64,000 bases of DNA, taken from NCBI GenBank assembly GCA_029891385.1, contig CM057225.1, positions 14,325,498 to 14,389,497 on the forward strand, written 5' to 3'. Under the pieces are notes generated by a model. That model was not told where the DNA came from and searched no databases. It saw only the letters and a list, made by a program, of their open reading frames with translations. Every line of letters begins with the position of its first letter. Within the stretch, counting starts at the first letter, position 1. This DNA comes from Erythroxylum novogranatense. Its lineage: Eukaryota; Streptophyta; Magnoliopsida; Malpighiales; Erythroxylaceae. Below are positions 47,331 to 58,099 of the stretch, piece by piece. The translations under genes were made by a program, and so were the position numbers.

Positions 47331-49228
47331 TGTAAGTGCAAGTCGACTTGTACACTGGGTAAGTCGACTTACACGTATTCGATCTGATAAGTCGACTTGT
47401 ACATGGGATAAGTCGACTTATGCAAGGATCTTGTTTATATTATCCCCAAAGGCAATCTCCTTTAAGCGCTTTTGTTCAAAGTCGTGTGCGACTTTATGAA
47501 TAAATAAAGAAAGGCATACTTCATTAATTTGATGTTCATGAACATTGTTTATGAATTGATTGGATCTTTAATCGAATTAATGAAGTCCATGATATATGAC
47601 ATAGCATGAAGGAAATTATGATGTGCTCATACTCCCGAGATTCCTATCATGTGCAATTATGTCAAGATCTAAATTTTCCTAGTCATAGGATTAATGAGAC
47701 CGACATCATCAATCCGGATAGACTAGATACGTCATATTCCTCGATTGGATCAAGCGGTGGATCTCGAAACTGTAAATATGAGATATTTAGAATTGACATG
47801 TGGATGCTTACTAGTGGTAGTAAGTTCATTGGATGACCGCCATGAGATCATCGCATGGATATCTTCTTCTAGTGTCGGTGATAATCTCATCATAAGAATG
47901 GTGCAAGTATCCTTAGACTTGAGGTACTCGAGGATATCTTGATATCGATCCGTGCTTTGACTCCATTCCTTGTTGCCTTCGAGGTAACTCATAGGGTGGT
48001 GCTTGGGTACGACTTGAGGTATTCAAGATAATTGAGTAGCCAATAAAGGATTCACCACTTCGGATTAGCGTAAGAGATACCCGTAGCCTCTTGTCGATCA
48101 TTACTAAGTCGGCGAAGATATATGTCATGAAGAGTGTCTTCATTGACATATAGAGTAATGAGTCCTGTGACGAGAACTGTTATCACTCAATGGACTTGGT
48201 CTAGTGAGAGTTGACACTTTGACCATACTCATAACCAAGTGGGGTATAGGATGGTAAAAGGACGAATTGCACAAGAATTGTACATGGAAGGGTTTGTGAT
48301 CCGGTTCGTAATGAATACATCAAACCGATTACTTTCCGGTCAATTGGAGGTCATGATGTGTTGCTAGATACCGCTCATGACTTGCTTAGATTAAGTGTTA
48401 ATCTAAGTGGCCAACATAACCGGAGCCTAAAGGGTCACACGATAAGAGTGATTCGAGAATCAGAAATAGTAATTGGACGAGTTCCATTATGGAGAGCATT
48501 AGATTAAATGGATCCCGATGAGATCGCGACATCGATATTGCTAAGAAAGGTCTCCTGAGGCGTTTTTGATTCTGCAGAGTTTGGTAGGGACCAACCAATT
48601 TTATTGACCTGACCTCTTTAGCAATTATATATATATATATATATTAATTAATTAAAATTAATTAATTATATATATATATATGTGTACGCTGGAAAGAGGA
48701 AGGAGAGGATAAGAGCTTTGACTTTTCAAAGCTTGATTTCTTTATTCATTAATGAATGAATGGCCATTAAGCCATACACTTGGCTTTATCTTAGGCTAGT
48801 ATTTTAAGTGTTAAAATACATATATAAGATGGCTTAGTGGAGAGGAAAAAACGATGGTTCTGGCGTGGGTGAGAAGATGAAAGCTTAATGGTTAAGTTTG
48901 CATTGAAAATGTGATTTTCAAGGAAGGTCTTCTTCCTAAGGTAACCATCGACTCTCTTCCTCTCAAAGTTCTTTTCAACGCTTTCTCAAGCTCTCCAGAC
49001 GTAGGTAGGCTCTAGCGAGCTTTAACTGCTCTAGCTATTCTCAAGTTAAAGGGTTTGACTTTTACAGGTTTTCGATCTCTGCGTGGATCACCTTTAGAGA
49101 TAGTCTCTTTTGGCTATTTAGGTTGATGTCTTCATACCGACACTGGATCCTGGTTTCGGAAAGTCACAGGAACAAAATTTTTGTTTTCATTGCGGTACAT
49201 GTGATGTACCTCCCGGGATTTTCCTACA
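47331..49228 (+). repeat. copia-2 3' LTR (1898 bp)
   Basis: Starts TGTAAGTGCAAG, ends TTTTCCTACA. Palindromes AAGTCGACTT at 47340, 47361, 47389 and 47410. Carries more CAG/CTG-type lesions than the 5' LTR, e.g. around 48060-48120. (TA)n hairpin at about 48627-48682. Confidence 0.95.
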
Positions 49229-49398
49229 CATAGAACTTCAATTCCTTACGGGCTGTTGAAATGATAAATCATTCTATAAGCATACATGTCATGATGGAAG
49301 TGCATACTAACAAGCTTGAAATTATTGGTTTGGAAATTATTTAAAGATCAAAAGGGTTGATTATTTTGACAACAACAAGAAAAATATAGATATGATAT

Positions 49399-49523
49399 GT
49401 ATGCTGGAGATGTGTAGGCACTACAGGTGGATCACGTGCTTCGTCTTCATGCCCTGGATAGACATTATTATAATTGGAATCTAGTGATTTTGGAACTTCA
49501 AATCCCACTACAGTTGCTTCTTC
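49399..49523 (-). pseudogene. Captured exon resembling SnRK1 (SNF1-related kinase) beta subunit
   Basis: Minus strand: splice acceptor CTTCTGCAG then a 42-residue open frame starting EEATVVGFEVPKS and ending ARDPPVVPTHLQHT. The PPxVPxHLQHT block is characteristic of the C-terminal (ASC) region of plant AKIN-beta proteins, the scaffold subunit of SnRK1. The following LLN and the rest of the domain are absent, and no clear donor site follows, so it is a fragment. Identification is from motif memory; no search was run. Confidence 0.6.
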
Positions 49524-50314
49524 CTGCAGAAGACTTCAATAATGAAGCTCCCATTTGATTTCATCAGCCAAATAAATACCAAGCTTCACTTACATAATCT
49601 TCTCTGCATCGGTTGCTCATCTTCTAAATGGACAAGGTTCGTTAAGAGCAAAAGATCATCAAGTTGGCAACACTGATGATTGATGAACCTGAAATAAACA
49701 AGATTTTGTCCTCCCATAAACTTCCAAAGATTAGGCAGCCATATCCATAAATATTATTAGTTCTTTGACGTTTAAAACCTGGGCTGCAATTTATTTGATT
49801 AGGAAAGAGGGTCAAAAATTGACAACTAAAATAAGGTTGAGCGATGATTAACCTGGCCTTGATTTGGGGAAAATAATGTCTATAAACCAAATAAGCAATC
49901 GTAAAATGAAAAATATTAAAGAAATCGTCGTCAAATTATGACAATACAGCAGTAAAGAGACGCTAAAATGTTCCCAATTCACTCATAGTAGACCAGCATT
50001 AGACCATACTGTAATAATCCACAAAAACGTTCAAAAGACACAAACCAAGAACTTAACTAGTTAAGAAATCAGTTTAAGACATGCTAGAGAAAATCAGCTA
50101 GTAGAGTGATGGTATGCAATGACTAAAGCAAGGAAAAAAGCAACACGCTCAATTAACCTACAAGTTATTAATGAATTAAATCAAACCAGAAGCAAGCAGT
50201 ATTAACTAGAGAGTTGTGCACTTAATTCACTTCTTTACAACAATCATAACACTAGCACTTATTCCACAAAAGTGATTCTCTATTTCAAATATATTAGGAA
50301 GTTGGTCTTTAAAC

Positions 50315-50455
50315 ACTTGCAATGTCACAGTCATCTGTTTCAATGTCCCAAATCTAGTGAAAAACAGTTTTACCAATCATAGCTCCTTTCTCATGTACAA
50401 GGACAACACCATCTCTAAATATCTCATTCACTTCATCAATCTGCTATTGCCTGAT
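50315..50455 (-). other. Exon-like fragment, unidentified
   Basis: Minus strand reads EVNEIFRDGVVLVHEKGAM then IGKTVFH, a stop, and IWDIETDDCD in one frame. It looks protein-coding but the family is not recognised. Lies between the SnRK1-beta-like exon and the MITE, same strand. Confidence 0.3.
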
Positions 50456-50653
50456 CCCTTTCTTCAATATGTGTACAGGAAGAACCAGACAATTAATGAA
50501 AACTTCTAATAATACATAAAAAAATGCTATAACAAGAATAAAAAGTGCATGGATGACACCCAAAATCTATTATGAGATAACAAATCAGGAAAACCTCAAC
50601 TAAATCCAATCAAAAGAAGCCAGCAAAATGATTGAGCTCAACTGATTAGTTTA

Positions 50654-50921
50654 GGGGCGTTTGGTTCTACTTTTGTTTTTCTTATGTTATTTTTGGTTTC
50701 TGTTTCTTATTTTTAGTTTCTATTTTTTTTCCTAAAAAAACCGAAAACTTATTTGGTTGAAATTTACAATATAAAAATTGAAAACAAAAGTCTGTTTGGT
50801 TGAGATTTCTAATAAAAAACTAAAAACAAAAATATATTTAGTTATTATTATTATTAGTAATAATTATTATTAAGTTATTCTTATTATTATTAATTTTAAT
50901 AAGTTATTATTATGATTATTA

Positions 50922-50958
<37 letters not shown>

Positions 50959-51496
50959 TTTAATAAGTTATTATTATTATTATTATTATTAAATTTTAAT
51001 AAGTTATTATTATTATTATTAATTATTATTATTATTAAATTTTAATAAGTTATTCTTATTATTATTAATTTATTCTTATTCTTATTATTTATTGTTAATA
51101 ATAACAATATTATTAATTATTATTATTTTTATTAATTATTATTATTATTATTATTATTAATTTTAATAAGTTATTCTTATTATTATTAATTTATCATCAT
51201 CATCATCATTATTATTATTATTAATTTTATTAATTAATAATAATAATAATAATTAATAATAATAATAATTATTATTATTAATCGAGATAGAAAGTAGGAA
51301 TATGTTAATTTTTGTCGAAAAACATATTGTTAAAATTAAAAGAAACGATGTTTTTTATTTTTATAAAATTGTTGTAGTTTTTTATTTTAAAATAAAAAAT
51401 CGCAACAAAGTAAGCTAAATATGTTTTAATTACTTGTTTTTTTTTTCAAAAATGACAACAACAAAAAAAAGAAAAAAATAGAAACAAACAAACTCC
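50654..51496. mobile_element. Tourist-like MITE (candidate)
   Basis: Starts GGGGCGTTTGGTTCTAC and ends AAACAAACAAACTCC, imperfect inverted termini, flanked by TTA on both sides (50651-50653, 51497-51499), the duplication type of PIF/Harbinger elements. Its centre is a long (TTA)n tract. No ORF. Confidence 0.6.
50845..51285. repeat. Long (TTA)n / (AAT)n microsatellite
   Basis: About 440 bp made mostly of TTA/ATT triplets with AATTTTAATAAG interruptions, in both orientations, so foldback is possible. Confidence 0.95.
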
Positions 51497-51707
51497 TTAA
51501 TTAATGCAACTCTGTGTACTATGTACTAATTCATTTTCCCAAAGAAAAGTCGCATAAGCCCACTTTCTCAGTGAATAAAACAAGAAACAATTAATAAAAT
51601 TAACACTAAAATTAAACGGCTTGCTGAAGTGAACTGAACATAAAATAACCAACTGAAATTCTCGCAAAAAAAAAAAAAACAACATCAAGCTTCGCAAACA
51701 AATGGAT

Positions 51708-51908
51708 CTAAACAATAGAACCTAATTTAATGCCTTCCATCTGCAAGCGTTTACCATAATCTAGTAGTTTATAATCACACAAGGTTTTGTATTGTTCTGG
51801 AGGGTTGACATCTTCCAGCATAAATAGTGGATAGTCTTGAAGTTCAACGTTAAAATTCTGAAGAATAATGTGCTGGTTGAATTTTCTGATGTTTCTTATC
51901 ATTTTCAT
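51708..51908 (-). other. Exon-like ORF, unidentified
   Basis: Open frame of 66 residues including VELQDYPLFMLEDVNPPEQY and LDYGKRLQMEG. The composition looks coding and the strand agrees with its neighbours, but I do not recognise the family. Confidence 0.35.
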
Positions 51909-52284
51909 TCTTTATAAAGTTTATTTTCAGTTTCTGTAATTGGTGTTGATGTTCCATGAAGGTAGAAAATTACTGTAATATCATATGGTAGAATAGAATG
52001 CTTCATCTTGACAATAACCAGATTGTTTCTTTACTGTGAGTTCTTTAGAAAATTATCGTGCATGAGGAAACTCTATGAACTAAAATTTATAAACTTCAGG
52101 TTGGAATGCAAACACTTATTTATGTTCCTGATGCATCAAACTGAAAGAAGAAATTTTGGAGGAAGATATCTGGAGATTCAAGAACTACATACCTGTAACT
52201 TGGTAGTTGCACACAATAGAAGAGACAGAGAACAAATACAGAGCAAGATAAAAGGCCATTGAAGAACAGGAAGACAGAGCATAC

Positions 52285-52369
52285 TCTGGAAGTTCATCAA
52301 GCCTCTCCCTCAAGAGTTGTACTTGAGCAACATAAGGTGATTGCACAGCAATTGCTTTTGCTCCAACAC
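52285..52369 (-). pseudogene. Captured exon of an IGHMBP2/SMUBP2-like helicase
   Basis: Acceptor CTTTGCAG, then an 85-bp exon reading VGAKAIAVQSPYVAQVQLL and RERLDELPE, then donor GTATGC at 52284. The Y.AQV.LLR pattern is the segment between helicase motifs IV and V in superfamily-1B helicases of the SMUBP2 type; plants have several. A single internal exon with both splice sites, without the ATPase motifs. Captured by the surrounding element. Confidence 0.6.
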
Positions 52370-52678
52370 CTGCAAAGTTGATTCAGCAAACGAAGGAACA
52401 TATCAATCTTAGTCCAAAATTGTCGAGAATGGAAAGATTAAAGGTTAAATTGTCCATATCATAGACAAACATCTAGGATTAGTTATGTCACATCCGAGAT
52501 ACACAAGTTGTGCAGGAAAGGGTTTAACCAGGGGACTAGAAGAGAAATTACAAAATTGTCTTTGCAAAAAGCTCATTCCAAATCAACACGTCATTTTTGT
52601 TATTTTTGTAGAGGAACTCGGATTCTTCAACAATAAGAGGGTGATTATGAAGAAATAACAAAACAGAAAAAGAAATAC

Positions 52679-52876
52679 CATCAAACGTATGTTGCGAAAC
52701 CTCTCCTGGGTATTGCTCATATTGAAAGCACGATCCCTCTTGGAACAAATCTCGCGTCTCTGAAGCTTCTTAACAGTGTTTACAAATCCATCTACACGAG
52801 GCCTTTTCTTGGCCACGATCCTCCTTCCAAAACAAGGCCTAGGGCTCGCTGATATCCTCCTTCCTTCGAATATCAT
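52679..52876 (-). pseudogene. Captured first exon with 5' UTR of a host gene
   Basis: ATG at 52876 opens a 66-codon frame (MIFEGRRISASPRPCFGRR ... QRREICSKRDRAF ... ERFRNIRLM) that ends in phase 0 at a donor G|GTATTTC (52678-52677). The N-terminus is very Arg/Lys-rich. Upstream on the minus strand is a (CT/GA) tract and the typical plant 5' UTR phrase CTAGGGTTAGGGTTT. It resembles the N-terminus of a conserved plant protein of the WD40/transducin class, but I am not certain. Next exon in line is the helicase piece, from a different gene. Confidence 0.55.
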
Positions 52877-52944
52877 CTTACCAAAAGTTCAGAAACAAAA
52901 AATGAAAAATCAAACTTAGCTGCCAACTAACAAGCCTGTTGATT

Positions 52945-52964
52945 TCTCTCTCTCTCTCTCTCTC
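52945..52964. repeat. (CT)10 microsatellite in the captured 5' UTR
   Basis: Simple CT run, common in plant 5' UTRs, 70-90 bp upstream of the ATG at 52876. Confidence 0.9.
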
Positions 52965-53239
52965 AAGTTGATTGTGTGCTTAGGATCATTGAGAGCATAT
53001 GAAATAGGAAATGTTGGGATGTAAACCCTAACCCTAGTCTGAAGTGAGAGAAGAGGAGCATAGAAGAGATAGGAGATTAAAAGATTAACAGCCTGTTTGG
53101 AAGAGGATGAATTGAATTCAATCTCAAGATTGAATTCAATTCATCTGTTTGGAAGTGAAAAAACAGCGTGAATTGAATTCGTGCATGGGTTTGAAACCCA
53201 TTCTATGAACAAATTCAATTCACGTTTGAAATCACGTGA

Positions 53240-55402
53240 ATTGAACCCCAAAAGCTCTCCCTTCTGTTTTTAACTCACAAACCCAATAATACCCATTGTT
53301 TCAACCCTACACCAGGCGAGTGGAACTCTCTTCTCCCAACAGCAACTCACACACCACCAGGCGCTACTCTTCTTCCAACAGCAACGCACGCATCAGCAGC
53401 AACGTCCACGCAACAGCTTTTTCCTCTCTCAATTTTGCTCTTATCTATTAGAGGTATTATTCTTCTGTCTTTTACCTTTGTTTTGTTTGTGTTCATGGAC
53501 AACTCTGATCTCTGTAATTGCTTTGCGAATTGTAAGTATTGTTGTGGCTTGAGCTGATCTAAGATTTTGCTTTGTTCTTCTCACGTTTTTCTGGTAATTT
53601 CTTGTTTTGCATACTTGTTTCGTAGATGCAGATGTAATTGTTGTTGCGTATTGTAAAATCTTGATTCTTCATGTGTATTGGATTTTCTGAACAAGCTCTA
53701 TTTATGGGTTTTGTTGCGTTTGCTACAATACCTGTTCTACTGTAATATTAGAATATGAACTTTTATAACCATTCAGAAGAGACTCTATCTCTGTCTCATG
53801 TTTTGGTTCGATATTTGCTACTGCTGCTCTTAGCTCCTGCAACGCAAACTAACCAGGTTCTTCTTAGCTTCATTTCTGTGATACTACCATGCTTTTGGGT
53901 TGTTTCTTCTTTTTCTCTTCTGGGTTTATTTTGTTTATAGAATAATTGCCAGTAGTTTTCTCTGCATTTCTCTGATGTGCAAGTTCATTTTCTGCCAAAT
54001 TGCATAGTGCATTAAAAAGTCAAAGAGCATAATTTTTGAGGGGATAATAGTTGACTGGAATCAAGATACTTGACACTTGAAAACATTCATCAGTATTTCC
54101 TTGTTTTCTTATTTCATTTGCTTGGATTCTGATAAGTCAGCCGTTGTTCATGATGCATACAATAATTCGTGACTTTTTTCACATACCCACAACTGGTCTG
54201 TCTCTTGGGGCCTAGTGTTTCAGAAAAAGAAATGAGATAGCTGCGGCTTCATACTCTAATCATGTGACATGCCACCAACAATGTCAAGTACATGGGCATA
54301 GTTAAAACATATATGTAGTTCAGCACACAAAATGATTTTTCAATGCTATAAGCTCCACTTTTGCCTTCTTTAGCTTCAGTCTAGAATAGATACTGCTTAC
54401 ACACCAAGTCTTCAATCGGTGATTAGCTTGCACCATATAAAAGTTTATGTTCTACCTTTGGGAGCACCACTTGTCAAATTCACCTAGTGTCTACGTGTCA
54501 GTATATCACCTAGTGTCCATGTTACGTTATCATTGAAGTGCCCCTTTAATAGTAATTATAACTACACCTACAGCAACAGTTTAAATTAATTAGAAACGAG
54601 AAGAAGCACTACCCAATTTAGCTAATTGATCTATATACAAAGTCTGGAATATATGTATTTGATATTAAGCCATCTTTCCTATACAAAATGTGAAGGATTG
54701 ACAACTTACAATAGCATGCCTCCAATTGATAGGTATAATTCTGCAAAGCCTGACGCATAAAAAGTGGCTGACATTGATTGAAGACCTATTGAGACAGCTT
54801 ATAAAATAGAATGCATGAAGCAAATGGAACATAAAATGGTAGTTAATTTCTGTTGTATGGTGCTAAACTTGGGCAATCAACAGATTTACATATTTTACCG
54901 AAAACATCACAGTTTGAGTTGATGTAGGACTGATATTTCATACTTAAAAAATGATCTTCTATGTCACTGGTGCAATGTCATTCCCATACTTACAAAAGTC
55001 ACTAGTGCAATGTCATTCACTCTTATCCCTTAGCATTTTCATTGCTAAAGATAGAGATTACCATATATTTATTAATCACCCTAGTTTTGCTTTTAAAATT
55101 GGTATAAGAAAAACCTTTGATTTTATCTTAATAAAATTTCTCCAACTCATGGTCCAAACTAGTATATGCATTATCCAAAAAAATTTTTCAAAACTTATAG
55201 AAGTGATCCATCTTTCTAGATGATTATTATGATGAATAACATTCTCTTATGCATTTATGCAATTCTTGGTTTCATTGACAATTTGAAGCTGTTCTGTTTC
55301 CTTTCTTTTTGAAGATGTGAATGTGTCATAGGAGTAGGAATTGATATGTCAATATTTTTCTACTTGTGTTGTGACAATAAATAAAATTTAAATGCAGGCG
55401 AT
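53240..55402. other. Non-coding 5' part of the Harbinger element
   Basis: Sequence such as CTATTAGAGGTATTATTC at 53446 could be a 5' UTR exon with donor. Otherwise AT-rich with short ORFs that have no motif. No complete transposase DDE domain present. Confidence 0.5.
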
Positions 55403-55645
55403 ATGAGAGGATTTGAAAGAAATGCTCTACTTGCTATGGTAGCTTATGTCGGTTATTTGGTTTGCTTGAGACATATATATCAATATATGTGTCGAGCTAA
55501 TAGACAACTGGTGCATCCAAACAGAGGTCATAGAGAAATTGTACGTCATGAATTACTAACCGCAATAGAGACACATTATAATGCACGTAGCATTTTACGC
55601 ATGAGTTATGATGCATTTATTTGCTTATTTTGTATTTTGACATAG
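55403..55645 (+). pseudogene. Harbinger transposase N-terminal fragment
   Basis: Frame MRGFERNALLAMVAYVGYLV ... HELLTAIETHYNARSILRMSYDAF then stop. The start and the R..LRMS..AF pattern match the region just before the DDE domain in plant PIF/Harbinger (HARBI1-like) transposases. The catalytic domain is missing: the sequence passes directly to the next exon 22 bp later. Confidence 0.55.
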
Positions 55646-55667
55646 TTTCTTGTATTTTGATTGATAG

Positions 55668-56240
55668 GTTAACGAAAAGGTTAAAAATATTCGAGGGAAG
55701 CCTTTACCTAATTTGGACCTTGTTCGCGAGATCTATGAGAAAGATAGAGCCATTGGATCTGAAGCTGAAAGTGCAAAGGAGAAGGTTCAAAGATGGGAGA
55801 AGGAAAGGTGTGATATAAATATTGAGGACATTGATAATATGCAAGCAAATAATGAGGTTCATTTTGAGAGTTTTTATCCATTTGGGAGCGAGAGTACTCC
55901 AACAACACCAACAACTCAAGCTCCCTCATCATCAACACCTTCAGTGTCAAAACCATCCTACACGGGTAAGAAAAGAAAAGCACGAGTGGATGATCAAATT
56001 ATGCCGGAATTACAAGTTATGTCTAATGCAATGAAAGAAATTGCACAAGCTATTGTAGCCACAAACCCTCGTGTTAGAAGAGAGGAGGAAATATTTGACG
56101 CAATGAAAAAATTAGGATTGAAAGGGCGTGCTCTCTTGGATGCAGTTACTTGGCTTGTACAACATCCTAACTTTATTGGTATGTTTTTTGCATGTCCAAT
56201 TGAACTACGTTTAGAATGGTTGTCTACGAAGATGAGCTGA
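55668..56240 (+). pseudogene. Myb/SANT-like Harbinger-associated protein, C-terminal part
   Basis: Acceptor TTGATAG then one open frame VNEKVKNIRGKPLPNLDLVREIYEKDRA to stop TGA 56240, 190 residues. Contains an acidic/Ser-Thr-Pro linker, a basic KKRKAR stretch (possible NLS) and the C-terminal block FDAMKKLGLKGRALLDAV ... RLEWLSTKM, as in the Myb/SANT-like partner proteins encoded by plant Harbinger elements, which help import the transposase. The N-terminal Myb domain is missing. The frame is intact, so a fusion transcript with the upstream fragment is possible. Confidence 0.65.
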
Positions 56241-56383
56241 TGTTAGGTTTTTATAGCTTGCTCTATTTAAGTGTGGAACTTTATGGATGATGTAACTTGC
56301 TCTATGCAAGTATGACTGTTTTTTATTTAGTGTTCTGATGTAACGATCTTATGTATTCTTATCATTGCAAGACATGTTAAAAC

Positions 56384-57340
56384 TGTTGGATCCCGTTTTC
56401 GAAGCCCAACATTCGGAAGTCAAAAACAACATGAAGGGCTCATTTCTCTTAAATTACAGAGCGTAATTGGGAAACTTACAATTGGAATTTCAGTCCGGAT
56501 TCTTCATAACATTTGTTCCCCATTGTCTTAGATTTCTAAAGACACCAAAAACACTCACTTTGGTTCAGAAATAAAGAAGTTATGGCTAAAACACTTTTAG
56601 CTCTTACTAATCCGAGACTAAACATTATACTCAACTTCGTTTCAGAAATTGAAAATCTTAAGGGCTGAATTGAAATTCAAGTCCTTCAGAACAGTTGTAG
56701 ATCCATGTCTTTAGTTTATTTTTCAACAAGAATCAACTCAATTGGATCTCTACATATCGAAATATCGCCAAAATACTGAAACAGGTTCAGAAAAAATTTC
56801 CAACTCATACACTTTTAACTGATCATTTCACTTTGATTTAATCAATCTTTTTCAAATTAATATCAAAATCTACAAATTTTTATGGAGAGGTAGAGGAATA
56901 TTTTAGGAATCTAACGCTTCAAAAATCAGGTCAATTGGAGGTTAGACGAAAAAGTTATGGCCAAAAGAGTGGAGAGAGGTTAGGTCTGGTCGCGAGGCGA
57001 CCTCTCCGACTACCTAACTTCTAAACTCTATAATTTTTGATCCAGAACTCTAAATTTTACAAATTTGGTATTAATGGAAAGCTAAAAGAAAGCTCTACAA
57101 TTTTTATGAAGAACTCAAAAGCAAATTCTACCCCTATAAGGGTCAAAATTCCACATCAATGTGGCTGCCCTGAAAGTTCCATCCTAAACAACATCACAAC
57201 TTCTAATGGTTATAACTTTCAACTCCAATGTCCAAAATTTGCATACTATATACCATTGGAAAGCTAAAAAGATAAGTTACAACTTTTATAGAGACAACTT
57301 TGGCTAATTCTCTCTAGATCAACACAAAAGAACTACTGCT
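56384..57340 (-). mobile_element. LTR fragment related to the 34433-38888 element
   Basis: Begins TGTTGGATCCCGTTTTCGAA like 34433, and later parts resemble 37540-38700 in that element (for example the CAATTGGATCTCTACA phrase and the AAAGCT..AAGAAAGCTCTAC phrase). A GC-rich GGTCGCGAGGCGACC patch sits where the other has its GCGTCGCCC repeats. The right end is not defined and no TSD was found. Confidence 0.6.
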
Positions 57341-57555
57341 CGTTCATGCATTTTTTGCTTTTAAATTATAATAGTTTTCTATTATTTTCATAACTCGGTC
57401 TAGCCTTATATCATTTGCAATTAATTTTTCTTTTTATTTTAATAATAAACTTTTTGATGAATGAAATTTATGTTTATAAATTGTTCTATGTAAGTGTGAA
57501 TGTTTATTAGTTGATAACATTATTTTTAGTGAGGATAAATATGTCATATGAAATA

Positions 57556-57778
57556 ATTGAATTCAATTCTAATATTATTGGATTTGTTTCAAATAATGTA
57601 ATTGAATTCAATTTTAATATTACTGGTTTTGTTCCAAACAATGTAATTGAATTCAATTCTAATATTACTGAATTTGTTTCAAACAGTGTAATTGAATTCA
57701 ATTATAATATTACTGAATTTGTTCCAAATAGTATAAATTGAATTCAATTCTACTTTCATTAATGTAATTGAATTCAAT
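57556..57778. repeat. 45-bp tandem repeat with ATTGAATTCAAT palindromes
   Basis: ATTGAATTCAAT starts at 57556, 57601, 57646, 57691, 57737 and 57767. Four periods of 45-46 bp, then 30. Each unit also holds TAATATTACTGAATTTGTT. Any ORF through it is just the repeat translated. Confidence 0.92.
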
Positions 57779-57899
57779 TCGTTAATGAATTCAAATCGAA
57801 GGTTTCCAAACGGGCTGTAAAAGGGGAAATAGAAACAACAAACAGTGGAGAGGGTCTCTCGTATTACTGGGTTTGGGGCTCGCTTTCCCTAATCTTTCA

Positions 57900-58097
57900 A
57901 GCAGTGGAGAGGGTCTTTGCGATGTTTTATTCAATAAAACGTCGTGATTTCTATTTCGTGATGTTTTATTGACAAAATATCACAAAAAGTGTTATAAATC
58001 AGAAAATTTGAACTTTTTGTGACATCTTTTAAATGTCACGAAAAGTCTTCACAATTTGTGAAATAAATGTCACAGATTGTCTTATTTTCTTGTACTG
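57900..58097. repeat. Subterminal repeats and right end of the CACTA-like element
   Basis: GATGTTTTATTCAATAAAACGTCGTGA, TGACATCTTTTAAATGTCACG and similar inverted motifs, ending TTTTCTTGTACTG. Confidence 0.7.
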
Positions 58098-58099
58098 TC

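Larger units (their letters stand above)
39614..49228 (+). mobile_element. Ty1/copia retrotransposon copia-2, full length, TSD CATAG
   Basis: Complete structure: 5' LTR, PBS, leader with palindrome and stem-loop arrays, gag, pol, PPT, 3' LTR. CATAG directly flanks both ends (39609-39613 and 49229-49233). Related to copia-1 in every part, in the opposite orientation. Gag and pol are broken throughout, mostly by small indels of the CAG/CTG type, so it looks dead as assembled. Confidence 0.95.
53089..57817 (+). mobile_element. PIF/Harbinger element, internally deleted, TSD TAA
   Basis: Terminal inverted repeats CAGCCTGTTTGGAA (53089) and TTCCAAACGGGCTG (57817), one mismatch in 14, with TAA on both sides (53086-53088, 57818-57820). 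Both ends are rich in the palindrome ATTGAATTCAAT (53110-53235 and 57556-57795), probable transposase sites. Inside are a transposase N-terminus and the Myb/SANT-like ORF C-terminus, so most of both genes is gone. Inserted in the 5' UTR of the captured exon. An LTR fragment is nested at 56384. Confidence 0.88.
34381..58097. mobile_element. CACTA-like element carrying host exons, with nested insertions
   Basis: Insertion bounded by the copy A/B comparison. The right end TTTTCTTGTACTG is the reverse complement of CAGTACAAGAAAA, one mismatch from the CACTACAAGAAAA end of many plant CACTA elements. The left end (AAAAATATTGAC) has lost the CACTACAAG part. GTC on both sides (34378-34380, 58097-58099) is a possible 3-bp duplication. 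Subterminal zones carry repeated ACGTTTTTAAAAAACGTC-type motifs (34381-34432, 38894-39280, 57905-58080). Removing the three nested elements leaves about 4.9 kb holding exon fragments and a MITE; no transposase seen, so non-autonomous. The superfamily call is inference from ends and subterminal repeats. Confidence 0.68.

Noticed and set aside
57511..57741. 76-aa ORF with repeated residues
   Set aside because: It is the 45-bp tandem repeat translated; the reverse strand is open too.
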